A stretch of DNA of 64,000 bases. Origin: Paraburkholderia sp. BL10I2N1 (GTDB taxonomy: Bacteria > Pseudomonadota > Gammaproteobacteria > Burkholderiales > Burkholderiaceae). Position 1 is the first letter of the stretch, and the number at the start of each line of letters is the position of its first letter. Positions 35,497 to 44,524 of the stretch are shown piece after piece. The notes beneath the pieces are model-generated. The model saw only the letters and a list, made by a program, of their open reading frames with translations. It was not told the DNA's origin and made no database searches. The stretch spans positions 3,162,001 to 3,226,000 of the forward strand of contig NZ_SNWA01000002.1 in the NCBI RefSeq assembly GCF_004361815.1. The letters run 5' to 3'. Both the position numbers and the translations under genes were made by a program.

Positions 35497-36645
35497 TCAA
35501 TGGCGTATCGCGAACCCCTTCACATACGCATCGGGATCGCGACCGTCCCATGCACGACCATCGATCAGCACCGGCGATGCTTCGCTGGTCGGCACCGGAA
35601 TCCCCATTTTCAGCGCGGCCTCGCGATACAGCGAGCTCTGGTTGATCGCAGCGGCGATTGCCGCGTAATCTTCGCTGCGGCCACTGTCGATCATGCCCCA
35701 TCGCTGATATTGCGTCAGGAACCAGGCGCCTTCCGATGGCCGCGGATAGTTGACCGCGCCGCCTTCGAAAAACCGCACCGGCAGCCGCACGGCGTTGCCC
35801 CCCTCGCTGGAGAGCCGCGCCGCGATCAGTTCCTCCGGCACGCCGAGGAATTCCGGTTGCGCGAGCCGGCGCGCGATTTCGATGCGATGTTCGCCGTCGT
35901 CCAGCCAGCGGCACGCTTCGAGCATCGTCTGCACGAGGGCGCGCGCCGTGTTCGGATGATGGCTGACAAAGTCGCGCCGGCAGGCGAGTATTTTCTCGGG
36001 ATGATCCGGCCAGACTTCGCTGGTATAGGCCACGGTCTTGCCCACGCCGTGCGCTTCTGCAACAGCATTCCACGGTTCGCCCACGCACAGCCCGTCGAGC
36101 CGTTCCGACGCGAGCGCATCGACCATCTGTGGCGGCGGAATGACCACGCTCTCGATATCGCGCAATGGATGAACGCCTTGCGCCGCCAGCCAGTAATACA
36201 GCCACATCGCGTGCGTGCCGGTCGGGAAGGTCTGCGCGAACACCGGTTTGCGCCCAAGGGTCGCGAGCGCCGCGCGCAGGCTCTGGTGTTCGGCCAGCGC
36301 GTCAGCGAGGCGATTCGATACGGTGATCGCCTGGCCGTTGCGATTGAGCACCATCAGCGCGGCCATATCCGTTTGCGGACCGCCCAGTCCCAGCTGCACG
36401 CCGTAGACCAGACCGTACAGCGCGTGAGCCGCGTCGAGGTCGCCGGACAGCAGCTTGTCGCGCACGGCAGCCCACGATGGCTGGCGGCACAACTCCAGCG
36501 TCAGTCCGTGCGCGTGACCGAATTCGAACAGCTTGGCGGCCACCAGCGGGGCGGCGTCGGAGAGCGCGACAAAGCCGAGCCGCAGATGCGTTTTCTCGAG
36601 CCGTTCCGCGGATTCCGGTCGGGCGTGATTGGCGGGTTCGTTCAT
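35497..36645 (-). CDS. nasS: Nitrate/nitrite sensor NasS (NrtA/CmpA-like)
   Basis: A 382-residue protein of the NrtA/CmpA binding fold but without signal peptide: LRLGFVALSDAAPLVAAKLFEFGHAHGLTLEL, HALYGLVYGVQLGLGG, FAQTFPTGTHAMWLYYWLAAQGVHP and LCVGEPWNAVAEAHGVG. Cytoplasmic NrtA relatives next to an ANTAR protein are NasS, which holds NasT inactive until nitrate or nitrite binds. It follows nasT by 10 bases. Confidence 0.9.
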   Translation of the reverse strand: MNEPANHARPESAERLEKTHLRLGFVALSDAAPLVAAKLFEFGHAHGLTLELCRQPSWAAVRDKLLSGDLDAAHALYGLVYGVQLGLGGPQTDMAALMVLNRNGQAITVSNRLADALAEHQSLRAALATLGRKPVFAQTFPTGTHAMWLYYWLAAQGVHPLRDIESVVIPPPQMVDALASERLDGLCVGEPWNAVAEAHGVGKTVAYTSEVWPDHPEKILACRRDFVSHHPNTARALVQTMLEACRWLDDGEHRIEIARRLAQPEFLGVPEELIAARLSSEGGNAVRLPVRFFEGGAVNYPRPSEGAWFLTQYQRWGMIDSGRSEDYAAIAAAINQSSLYREAALKMGIPVPTSEASPVLIDGRAWDGRDPDAYVKGFAIRH

Positions 36646-36655
36646 GAGCAGGGCT

Positions 36656-37231
36656 TCATTTGGGCGCGTCCGCGGAAGCGACGATCTGGCGCGCGATTTC
36701 GGCCAGCTTCACCCCCTGGTTCATCGCGCGTTTGCGCAGCGTCGCATACGCGGCATTCTCGGTCATTTTCTGCCGGTCCATCAGCAGGCGTTTGGCGCGG
36801 TCGATCAGTTTTCGTTCGGCCAGTTCGTTCTCGGCCTGCGCGAGACGTTCGCGCAACTGCGATTCCTGGGCGAAGCGGGCCAGCGCGACTTCGAGAATCG
36901 GCGCGAGGCGCTCCGTCGCGAGGCCTTCGACGAGATACGCCGTGACACCCGCGCTCACCGCGTCGCGGATCAGCTGGTGGCTCGCATCGGGACTGAACAT
37001 CAGCACCGGGCGCGGCGCGGTTGCATTCATCACGGCAAGCTGTTCGAGCGTGTCGCGCGACGGCGATTCCGTATCGATGATGATGACGTCCGGCCGTTCG
37101 CTTGCGACCACGCGATGCAGCGCATCCGGCGTCGCCGTGTCGGCCAGCATATCGTAGCCGAGCCGCGCGAGCGCATCGCGCAGATCGCCGATCGGCTTGT
37201 CGGTGTCGGTTACGAGTAGTACGCGCAGCAT
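36656..37231 (-). CDS. nasT: ANTAR-domain transcription antiterminator NasT
   Basis: A 191-residue protein. The N-terminal receiver-like domain (VLLVTDTDKPIGDLRDALARLGYDM, DVIIIDTESPSRD) is followed by a coiled coil and the C-terminal ANTAR RNA-binding domain: ERKLIDRAKRLLMDRQKMTENAAYATLRKRAMNQGVKLAEIARQIV. It binds a leader hairpin and lets polymerase read into nitrate-assimilation genes. It lies 30 bases after nasA and before nasS. Confidence 0.93.
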   Translation of the reverse strand: MLRVLLVTDTDKPIGDLRDALARLGYDMLADTATPDALHRVVASERPDVIIIDTESPSRDTLEQLAVMNATAPRPVLMFSPDASHQLIRDAVSAGVTAYLVEGLATERLAPILEVALARFAQESQLRERLAQAENELAERKLIDRAKRLLMDRQKMTENAAYATLRKRAMNQGVKLAEIARQIVASADAPK

Positions 37232-37261
37232 CTTCTGTCTGTTGTCATCGGCGGCTTCGGT

Positions 37262-39943
37262 TCAGATTGCAAGCGCTGGCGCGGCGCACATTCGTTTGAG
37301 TTCGGGCACGCATGAGCCGCAGACGGTGCCGCAACCCAGCTGCGCTTTCAGTTCGGGCACCGTGGCGCCATGGGTAATCGCCTCCTGAATGCGCGACTCC
37401 GTGATCTGCGTGCAGTTGCACACCACGCGGTCGCGCACCGCGCCGGCCTGCTGCCGGGTCGAGAACACCGCGAAGCGCGGACCTTGCCACGGCGCGGCCT
37501 CGCGCAATTTTGCCAGCAGCGCGTCGGCGTTCGCCGCGTCGCCTGCAAATACGAAGCCATCAATGACGTTGTCGCGCCAGACGACCCGCTTGTCAAGACC
37601 GCGCCGCGCGTCACGGTATTCGAGCGTGTCTTCGCCGGTGCGCAGTGCCATCGCTTCGTAAAGACGGGCGAGCCAGTGTTCCGGCGCCGCCGTGTGTGCG
37701 GCGCGCAGCACGAGCAGGTCGTCGTCTTCGATGCTGAGCGAGGCGTAGCCGCAGTCTCTCAGCAGCGGCTGGACGGCTGCATGGAGGGCGAGCACGTCGC
37801 CGCGGCGGGCGGCGACGAGCCGCCAGGGCAGTTCCGCCGGTTCGATGCGCACGGCGGCGTGCTTCAGTTCGGGTTGCGACGACAGCGGATCGACTGCGGC
37901 GACGGTGGTTTCATTGATGCCGCCGCTGGCGAGAAACTGGGCGTTCCAGTGCATCGGCGCAAAAACGGTCCCCGACTGGACATCGTCGGACAATTGCAAC
38001 GGCAGCACGAGTTCGCCGCGGCGGCTCGCTATCCGTACCAGATCGCCTTCGCTGAAGCCGCGTCGCGCGGCGTCGCCGCGCTGCATGCTGAGCGCCGGTT
38101 CGGGGGCGTGAGAGAACAGTTTGCCGACGCGGCCTGTGCGGCTCATGCCGTGCCATTGATCGCGCAGGCGGCCCGTCAAAAGACGGAAGGGATAGCGCGG
38201 ATTCGTGGCCTCGGCGACCGGCAGATAGCGGGTCGCATGAAAGCGCGCGCGGCCGTCGGCGGTTGCGAACACGCCGTCCGTATAGCGACGTGCCTGGCCT
38301 TGTGCCCCTTGCGCGGGAAACGGCCATTGTTGCGGACCGGCTGCTTCGAGCGTGTCGTAGCTGAGGCCGCCGATATCCAGGTCGCGGCCCTCGGTGAGCT
38401 TGCGATGTTCGTTGAAGACGTCTTCCGGTTTGTCGAACGCGAAGAGTGTCGAAGCAGCCTGATTGCGCTGTTCGATGCGCCGGGCGACTTCGTTGACGAT
38501 CCACCAGTCGGGCTTCGCTTCGCCAGGCGCTGCGACAGCCGCGCGCACGCGGGAAATACGGCGTTCGGAGTTGGTGACCGTGCCGGATTTCTCGCCCCAC
38601 GTTGTGGCGGGGAGCACCACGTCGGCGAACGGCACCGTATCCGTCTGCATGAAGGCGTCCTGCACGACGACGAATTCGGCGTTCTCGAGCGCTTCACGCA
38701 CGCGTGCGATATCGGGCATCGAGTGAATCGGGTTCGTGCAGGCGATCCAGATTGCCTTGATCTTGCCGCTATGGACCGCTTCGAACATGTCGACAGCGGG
38801 CAGGCCCGGCCGGTCGGAAAGTTGCGACACGCCCCACAGGCGCGCAACTTCTTCGCGGTGGGCGGGATTGCCGATGTCGCGGTGCGCCGCAAGCATGGTT
38901 GCCATGCCGCCTACTTCGCGGCCACCCATCGCGTTCGGTTGCCCGGTCAGCGAGAACGGCCCGGCGCCGGGGCGGCCGATCTGTGCGGTCGCAAGATGCA
39001 GGTTGATCAGCGCGAGGTTCTTGTCGGTGCCATGGCTCGACTGGTTGAGACCCATGCAGTACAGCGACAGCGCGGCATCGCTCGCGCCGAACCATTCGGC
39101 TGCCTGCATGACTTCGCGCTCGGTGATGCCGCACAGGCCTGCGACCATGGGCGGCGTGAAGTCGCGCACGAGCGCCTTGAGCTCGTCGAAACCAGCGGTA
39201 TGGCGACCGATGAAATCGCGATCGACGAGGCCTTCCCAGATCAGGTGATGCAGCATCCCGTTGAAGAGCGCGACATCGGTGCCGGGCTGGATCGGCAGAT
39301 GCAGGTCCGCCATCGCCGCGGTATCGGTGCGGCGCGGGTCGACGACGATCCAGCGGATCGACGGATCCGCCGCCTTCGCTTCCTCGAGCCGGCGAAACAG
39401 CACGGGATGTGCCCATGCCATGTTGCTGCCGGCGAACAGCACGGTTTTCGCCTGTTCGAGATCCTCGTAGCAGGTGGGCGGTCCGTCCGCGCCGAGCGCC
39501 ATCTTGTACGCGGTGACCGCACTCGACATGCACAGCCGCGAGTTCGTATCGATGTTGTTGGTGCCGATCAGGCCTTTCGCGAGCTTGTTGAAGACGTAAT
39601 AGTCTTCGGTGAGCAACTGGCCCGATACGTAAAACGCCACCGCATCCGGGCCGTGCTGTTCGACGACTTCCGCAAAACGCGCAGCGACCGTATCGAGCGC
39701 CGCCGGCCATGACACCTGTTCGCGCGGCTCGTCACGACGCAGACGCATTTCCGGAGCCAGCGCGCGACCGGTGTCGCTGTGCGCCGTCAGCGCGAGCGAC
39801 AACCCTTTCGTGCAGAGCTTGCCGAAGTTCGCCGGATGGTCCGGGTCGCCCTGCACACCGGTGATGCGGCCGTTCTGCGCCTCGATGAGCACGCCGCAGC
39901 CGACGCCGCAATAGCAGCAGGTGGAACGGGTGACGGTCTTCAT
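37262..39943 (-). CDS. nasA: Assimilatory nitrate reductase catalytic subunit
   Basis: An 893-residue molybdopterin enzyme that reduces nitrate to nitrite in the cytoplasm. The N-terminal 4Fe-4S motif is CCYCGVGCG...GKLCTKG (residues 9-48). Mo-bis-MGD domains follow with NTNSRLCMSSAV (the Cys is the Mo ligand), GLNQSSHGTDKNLALINLHLATAQIGRPGAGPFSLTGQPNAMGGREVG and FRLLTGRLRDQWHGMSRTG. A C-terminal BFD-like 2Fe-2S domain has VCNCTQITESRIQEAI and LGCGTVCGSCVPELKRM. The start has GGAGACACG. It lies 19 bases after nirD. A cognate flavoprotein reductase (NasB) is not seen, so the electron donor is open. Confidence 0.95.
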   Translation of the reverse strand: MKTVTRSTCCYCGVGCGVLIEAQNGRITGVQGDPDHPANFGKLCTKGLSLALTAHSDTGRALAPEMRLRRDEPREQVSWPAALDTVAARFAEVVEQHGPDAVAFYVSGQLLTEDYYVFNKLAKGLIGTNNIDTNSRLCMSSAVTAYKMALGADGPPTCYEDLEQAKTVLFAGSNMAWAHPVLFRRLEEAKAADPSIRWIVVDPRRTDTAAMADLHLPIQPGTDVALFNGMLHHLIWEGLVDRDFIGRHTAGFDELKALVRDFTPPMVAGLCGITEREVMQAAEWFGASDAALSLYCMGLNQSSHGTDKNLALINLHLATAQIGRPGAGPFSLTGQPNAMGGREVGGMATMLAAHRDIGNPAHREEVARLWGVSQLSDRPGLPAVDMFEAVHSGKIKAIWIACTNPIHSMPDIARVREALENAEFVVVQDAFMQTDTVPFADVVLPATTWGEKSGTVTNSERRISRVRAAVAAPGEAKPDWWIVNEVARRIEQRNQAASTLFAFDKPEDVFNEHRKLTEGRDLDIGGLSYDTLEAAGPQQWPFPAQGAQGQARRYTDGVFATADGRARFHATRYLPVAEATNPRYPFRLLTGRLRDQWHGMSRTGRVGKLFSHAPEPALSMQRGDAARRGFSEGDLVRIASRRGELVLPLQLSDDVQSGTVFAPMHWNAQFLASGGINETTVAAVDPLSSQPELKHAAVRIEPAELPWRLVAARRGDVLALHAAVQPLLRDCGYASLSIEDDDLLVLRAAHTAAPEHWLARLYEAMALRTGEDTLEYRDARRGLDKRVVWRDNVIDGFVFAGDAANADALLAKLREAAPWQGPRFAVFSTRQQAGAVRDRVVCNCTQITESRIQEAITHGATVPELKAQLGCGTVCGSCVPELKRMCAAPALAI

Positions 39944-39962
39944 CGTGTCTCCGTGCGTGTGT

Positions 39963-40292
39963 TCAGGCGAGGCTCAGGAAAATCGAGCCGTCATCGTCGA
40001 CCCGCACCGGAAAGTGGCGCGCGCAACCCTCATCGGGTGCGCGGGCTTCACCGCTTGCGAGATCGATGTTCCATGCATGCAGGGGGCACGTGACGCTCTC
40101 GCCGTGCACGATGCCCTGCGACAGCGCGCCGCCCTTGTGCGGGCAGTGGTCGAGCAACGCGAACACCTTGTCCTGCGCGGTGCGGAAAATCGCCACGTTG
40201 CCTTCCGCGCGTTGCAGCACGCGGCTGCCCAGTTGAGGGATATCCGCGATTTCGCAGATACGGGTCCATTGTTGAGTCACTTTCATGTCCAT
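39963..40292 (-). CDS. nirD: Nitrite reductase small subunit (Rieske-like)
   Basis: A 109-residue Rieske-fold protein. ICEIADIPQLGSRVLQRAEGNVAIFR, then DHCPHKGGALSQGIVHGESVTCPLHAWNIDLASGEA, supplies the C-x-H and C-x2-H cluster ligands. It starts at the MDMKVTQQW ATG, 10 bases after nirB. It is the partner of NirB in assimilatory reduction of nitrite to ammonium. Confidence 0.93.
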   Translation of the reverse strand: MDMKVTQQWTRICEIADIPQLGSRVLQRAEGNVAIFRTAQDKVFALLDHCPHKGGALSQGIVHGESVTCPLHAWNIDLASGEARAPDEGCARHFPVRVDDDGSIFLSLA

Positions 40293-40302
40293 GATGTCGT
40301 CC

Positions 40303-42735
40303 TCAGGCCACGACCTTGAGCGGAATGTATTCGTGCTTCTGCCTGCCGGCGATGCGTGCTTCCCATGGGTCCGGCAAGCCGTCGAGCGAATACAGCAGGC
40401 GCTCGAACAGGGCGCGGCGATTCGCGTCGTCGTCGACGACCTTCTTCCTGATGTAGTCGAGACCGACACGCTCGATGTAGTGCACCGTGCGGTCGAGGTA
40501 CCACGCTTCCTCGCGATAGAGTTGCAGGAAGGCGCCGGTGTATTCCTTGACCTCATCCGCGGTCTTGACCTTGACGAGGAACTGCGCGACTTCGGTCTTG
40601 ATGCCGCCGTTGCCGCCGACATAGAGTTCCCAGCCGCTATCGACCGCGATCACGCCAACGTCCTTGATGCCTGCTTCCGCGCAGTTGCGCGGGCAACCGG
40701 AGACGGCGAGCTTCACCTTGTGCGGCGACCACATGTTCGCCAGCATCGTTTCGAGATCGATGCCCATCTGCGTGCTGTTCTGCGTGCCGAAGCGGCAGAA
40801 CTCGCTGCCCACGCAGGTCTTGACGGTGCGGATCGACTTGCCGTACGCGTGGCCCGACTTCATGCCGAGGTCTTTCCACACATTGGGCAGGTCTTCCTTC
40901 TTCACACCAAGCAGGTCGATGCGTTGACCACCCGTCACCTTGACCATCGGCACGTTGTATTTGTCCGCGACGTCGGCGATGCGGCGCAGTTCGGCGGCCG
41001 TGGTCACGCCTCCCTTCATCTGGGGAATCACCGAGAACGTGTTGTCTTTCTGGATGTTTGCATGCACACGCTCGTTGACGAAGCGGCTTTGCGGATCGTC
41101 GACGGCTTCACGCGGCCACGTCGACAGCAGGTAGTAGTTGAGCGCCGGGCGGCAGGTCGCGCAACCGTTCGGCGTGCGCCATTCGAAGAAGTCGTACACC
41201 TCGCGATGCGACAGCAGATGCTGCTCGCGAATCACCCTGCGGATATCGCCGTGGCTGTGTTCGGTGCAGGGGCAGATTGCTTTCGTCTTCGGCGTTTCCT
41301 GGAAGTCGGAGCCGACGGTGCTCATCAGGATCTGTTCGACGAGGCCCGTGCACGAGCCGCATGAGCTTGACGCCTTGGTGTGTTTGCGGACTTCGTCGAG
41401 CGTGAAGAGTCCTTTTTCGGTGATCGCCTTGACGATGGTGCCCTTGCATACACCGTTGCAGCCGCACACTTCGTCGCTATCGGCCATCGCCGCGGCGCGG
41501 CTTTGGCCCTGCACGCCGGAATCGCCCACATGCGATTCGCCGAACATGATGTGGTCGCGCAGTTCGCCGAGCTTGCGGCCTTCGCGCAGCAACTTGAAGT
41601 ACCACGCACCATCGGCGGTGTCGCCGTAAAGGCATGCGCCGACGAGCTGATCGTCCTTGATCACGAGCTTCTTGTAGACGCCGCCGGACGGATCGGACAG
41701 CACGATTTCCTCGGTGCCGTCGCTGCCCATGAAGTCGCCGGCGGAGAAGAGGTCGATGCCCGTCACCTTCAGCTTGGTCGACAGCACCGAGCCCTTGTAG
41801 CTGCCGATGCCCAGCAGCGCCAGATGGTTTGCGCAAACCTTGGCCTGCTCGAAGAGCGGCGCGACGAGGCCGTACGCGATGCCGCGATGGCTCACGCATT
41901 CGCCCACCGCATAGACGCGCGGGTCATAGGTCTGCAGCGAGTCGCTGACGACGATGCCCCGATTGCAGTACAGGCCCGCTGCTTCGGCGAGCGCGGTATT
42001 CGGGCGGATGCCGGCGGCCATCACGACGAGATCGGCGCGAATGCTGTCGCCGTCCTTGAAGCGGACCGCGCTGACTTCGCCCGCGTCGTTGCCGATGATC
42101 TCCGAGGTCGCCTTGTTGAGCAGGAAGTTCAGGCCGCGTTCTTCGAGCGAGCGTTGCAATAGTTTGCCGGCAGTCGAGTCGAGCTGACGTTCGAGCAGCG
42201 TATCGGCGAGATGAACGACGGTGACGTCCATGCCGCGCAGTTTCAGGCCGTTGGCCGCTTCGAGGCCCAGCAGCCCGCCGCCGATCACGACGGCGTGACG
42301 CTTGAGCGCGGCGGTATCGATCATCGCCTGCGTGTCGCGGATGTCGCGATACGTGATCACGCCGTTCAGATCTCGGCCGGGCACTGGCAGGATGAAGGGC
42401 GTTGATCCCGTTGCGATCAGCAGACGGTCATACGGCGCTTCGCTGCCGTCGTCGGCCACGACCACGCGCCGCACGCGATCGATCCGGTCGATCGTCTTGC
42501 CCAGATGCAACGTGATGTCGTTTTGCTGATACCACTCGACGGTATTGAGGATGATGTCGCCGAACGCCTGCTCGCCGGCGAGTACCGGTGACAGCAGGAT
42601 GCGGTTGTAATTCGGATGAGGCTCGGCACCGAACACGGTGATGTCATAGTGGCCGGGCGCGATCGCCAGCAGTTCTTCGATCGTGCGGATACCGGCCATG
42701 CCGTTGCCAATGACGACCAGACGAGGTTTGTTCAT
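40303..42735 (-). CDS. nirB: Nitrite reductase [NAD(P)H] large subunit
   Basis: An 810-residue multidomain enzyme. The FAD/NAD(P)H pyridine-nucleotide reductase domain (residues 1-400) begins MNKPRLVVIGNGMAGIRTIEEL. A BFD-like 2Fe-2S domain holds EVCGCNGVCKGTIVKAI with SSSCGSCTGLVEQI. The siroheme/4Fe-4S nitrite reductase core ends with the cluster ligands CVGSEFCRFGTQNST and VSGCPRNCAEAGIKD. The ATG at 42735 has CAGGAGACC; longer readings lack homology. First gene of the nirB-nirD-nasA-nasT-nasS run, with a long leader upstream. Confidence 0.96.
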   Translation of the reverse strand: MNKPRLVVIGNGMAGIRTIEELLAIAPGHYDITVFGAEPHPNYNRILLSPVLAGEQAFGDIILNTVEWYQQNDITLHLGKTIDRIDRVRRVVVADDGSEAPYDRLLIATGSTPFILPVPGRDLNGVITYRDIRDTQAMIDTAALKRHAVVIGGGLLGLEAANGLKLRGMDVTVVHLADTLLERQLDSTAGKLLQRSLEERGLNFLLNKATSEIIGNDAGEVSAVRFKDGDSIRADLVVMAAGIRPNTALAEAAGLYCNRGIVVSDSLQTYDPRVYAVGECVSHRGIAYGLVAPLFEQAKVCANHLALLGIGSYKGSVLSTKLKVTGIDLFSAGDFMGSDGTEEIVLSDPSGGVYKKLVIKDDQLVGACLYGDTADGAWYFKLLREGRKLGELRDHIMFGESHVGDSGVQGQSRAAAMADSDEVCGCNGVCKGTIVKAITEKGLFTLDEVRKHTKASSSCGSCTGLVEQILMSTVGSDFQETPKTKAICPCTEHSHGDIRRVIREQHLLSHREVYDFFEWRTPNGCATCRPALNYYLLSTWPREAVDDPQSRFVNERVHANIQKDNTFSVIPQMKGGVTTAAELRRIADVADKYNVPMVKVTGGQRIDLLGVKKEDLPNVWKDLGMKSGHAYGKSIRTVKTCVGSEFCRFGTQNSTQMGIDLETMLANMWSPHKVKLAVSGCPRNCAEAGIKDVGVIAVDSGWELYVGGNGGIKTEVAQFLVKVKTADEVKEYTGAFLQLYREEAWYLDRTVHYIERVGLDYIRKKVVDDDANRRALFERLLYSLDGLPDPWEARIAGRQKHEYIPLKVVA

Positions 42736-43155
42736 GACGAAGGTCTCCTGTTTCACGCGCAGGCGCACACGGTTACTACCGGCCGGGCGCGGAGCGCCCG
42801 ACGCATCGCGTCGTTCATGACGGGCAGGCAGAGCGCGGCGCGGGTGGACGTGACGGCCGTCGACGGACAGTGCGATGTGGTCAGCGGGAAGGTGGGGACG
42901 ATCTGGATTTGCTGCATGCCGCACAGATGCCAGACCATGCGGCTCAGATCGAAATGCGGGAGTGCGGCAAACAGCGTGCGGAGATGGGCGTGGCGCCAGA
43001 AGCTGCGGTCCATGATGGTTCCGTCGTTGGATCGCGCCCGGATCGTACCGGTTGCGACAAACGTCGAACGTCATTGCCCGACCTGATGAACGGCAGGTTG
43101 CCGTTTCGCTGCCTGGCCCGGGTCTGATGTTCCGTCAGGTGCCCGAGCCTTGCGC
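42736..43155. other. Long nirB leader region
   Basis: About 420 bases between the leader hairpin and nirB without a supported gene. Further dyads occur on the minus strand: GGCTCGGG/CCCGGGCC and AACGGC/GCCGTT around 43083-43150. They may form the terminator-antiterminator part of the NasT switch. I see no clear U-run terminator. A short arginine-poor open frame at 42753-43013 is not convincing. Confidence 0.45.
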
Positions 43156-43173
43156 CCCTGCATCATTGCAGGG
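43156..43173 (-). promoter_or_regulatory. Leader hairpin with ANTAR-type hexaloop (candidate NasT target)
   Basis: On the minus strand CCCTGC-AATGAT-GCAGGG forms a 6-bp stem with a six-base loop. The loop has A at position 1 and G at position 4, the signature of RNA hairpins bound by ANTAR proteins. It falls about four bases after the start expected from the sigma-54 promoter, at the head of a roughly 440-base nirB leader. Confidence 0.6.
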
Positions 43174-43187
43174 AGCGAAACCTGTGT

Positions 43188-43203
43188 AGCAACAGATATG
43201 CCA
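43188..43203 (-). promoter_or_regulatory. Sigma-54 promoter upstream of nirB
   Basis: The minus strand reads TGGCATATCTGTTGCT, matching the -24/-12 consensus TGGCAC-N5-TTGCW at all but one position. GG and GC have the correct spacing. Predicted transcription start near 43177. Confidence 0.75.
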
Positions 43204-43268
43204 TGCTGCGTCATCGGCGCTGAGGCCTGATGCGATTGGGTTCGGTCGAAATGGCCGAGGTGGGATAT

Positions 43269-43285
43269 TGCACCGCAGCAGTGCG
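43269..43285. promoter_or_regulatory. NtrC-like binding site upstream of the nirB sigma-54 promoter
   Basis: TGCACCGCAGCAGTGCG preserves the GCAC-N7-GTGC core of NtrC sites. It lies about 66 bases upstream of the -24 element, within the normal range for an enhancer. Confidence 0.6.
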
Positions 43286-43299
43286 CGGGCAAGCAGGGC

Positions 43300-43316
43300 T
43301 GCACTGGTTTAGCGCC
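43300..43316. promoter_or_regulatory. Second, weaker NtrC-like site
   Basis: TGCACTGGTTTAGCGCC keeps one perfect half (TGCAC) and a one-base-different second half (GCGC for GTGC) with the same N7 spacing. It lies 31 bases, about three helical turns, beyond the first site, which favours cooperative binding. Confidence 0.4.
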
Positions 43317-43360
43317 ACTGGATCAATGGCGGGGCAAGTGAAGAAGGGCGAAATGCATTT

Positions 43361-44524
43361 TCAATCGCGCGCCGCACGCGTGCTCAATGCGCCTGCATAG
43401 CTGCGCGGCGAAAACGCAAAAGTGAGCAGGATCATCGCCGAGATGCTGCATGCGAGCATGATCCACGCTGCCGTGAAGGTGCCCGTGAGATCGCGCACGA
43501 ACCCTGCGATCATCGGCGCCGCGGCGGCCACGACGAAGCCGACGCCCTGAACGAACGCGATCAGTCGGGCGGCGACGTGATGGTCGTCGGAGTGATCGAG
43601 GGTGGTGACGAGCGTCACCGAAAACGTGCCGCCCAGCCCCGCGCCCGCCAGGGCGACCCAGAGCAACGGCATGGCCTCAGGCCAGACGACGAGGCCGACG
43701 ACGCCCGCCAGTTGCGCCGACAGGCCTGCGACCAGCCATGGCCGTCGATCGCGAAACGACGCGGCGGCGAGCGGCAGCAGCAGGGCGGATGCAGCCTGAA
43801 ATACCGCCATTGCACCGAGCAGCGAGCCGCTGCTCGCGACGTTGGCGCCATGCTGCTGGTAGTAAGCGGGCAGCCATGCGACCAGACTCGTATAGCCGCC
43901 ATTCACCAGCCCGAAGTGCAAACCGAGCGCCCACGCGCGCCGCTTGCGCCAGAGATTGACGGTGGATACAGGCTGTCTGGCGATTTCATCGTTGTGAGAG
44001 ACCGCGTCCGATGTTCGCCGGTTCAGGCGGAACCAGTAGATAAGGGCGATCAGCGCCGGTATCGCCCACACCGCAAGGGCTGCGTGCCATGACTCCAACA
44101 CGTCTGCGATCCACGGACTCACGCTCGCGCCGAGTCCGCCACCGCCCATGATCGACGCGGAAAACATACCCATCGCGAGCGGCATGCGCATGCGGAACCG
44201 CTGTTTGATGACGCCCGGCAGCAGAGCCTGAATCGATGCGACACCGATACCGGCAAGCGCGGCCGTCAGAAGCAATGCCGCGCCGCTGCTCGTGGACCAA
44301 CGTGCGCCACATGCCAGCGCAATCGCGATCAGACCAAGCGCCACACCGCGCGCCTCCCCGACCGATCGGGCAAGGGCGTTCGCGCCGAACGCGCCGAGAC
44401 CCATCGCTACCACAGGCAGGCTGGTCAACAGCGAGGCGCCGTAGAAGCTGAGACCGGTCGAGGCGCGGATCGTCGTCATCAGCGGGCTGATATCGCCACG
44501 CCGGCTTCCCCGATTCGCATCCAT
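43361..44524 (-). CDS. CynX/NimT-like MFS transporter, apparently lacking its first helix
   Basis: A 387-residue MFS protein. ISPLMTTIRASTGLSFYGASLLTSLPVVAMGLGAFGANALAR, LLPGVIKQRFRMRMPLAMGMFSASIMGGGGLGAS and GLVNGGYTSLVAWLPAYYQQHG match the cyanate/2-nitroimidazole transporter family. Relatives start with a transmembrane helix that ends just before the SPLL-x-x-IR motif; here that stretch is replaced by a charged N-terminus (MDANRGSRRGD). So the 5' end is truncated or the real start lies further in. The chosen ATG overlaps the divergent gntR ATG within CCATGG. Substrate unknown. Confidence 0.75.
   Translation of the reverse strand: MDANRGSRRGDISPLMTTIRASTGLSFYGASLLTSLPVVAMGLGAFGANALARSVGEARGVALGLIAIALACGARWSTSSGAALLLTAALAGIGVASIQALLPGVIKQRFRMRMPLAMGMFSASIMGGGGLGASVSPWIADVLESWHAALAVWAIPALIALIYWFRLNRRTSDAVSHNDEIARQPVSTVNLWRKRRAWALGLHFGLVNGGYTSLVAWLPAYYQQHGANVASSGSLLGAMAVFQAASALLLPLAAASFRDRRPWLVAGLSAQLAGVVGLVVWPEAMPLLWVALAGAGLGGTFSVTLVTTLDHSDDHHVAARLIAFVQGVGFVVAAAAPMIAGFVRDLTGTFTAAWIMLACSISAMILLTFAFSPRSYAGALSTRAARD

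Noticed and set aside
37370..39712. Plus-strand open frame of about 780 codons
   Set aside because: Antisense shadow of nasA caused by high G+C third positions.
42753..43013. Possible small gene or leader peptide before nirB
   Set aside because: No ribosome site and no repeated codon pattern; the region is better explained as the NasT-controlled leader.
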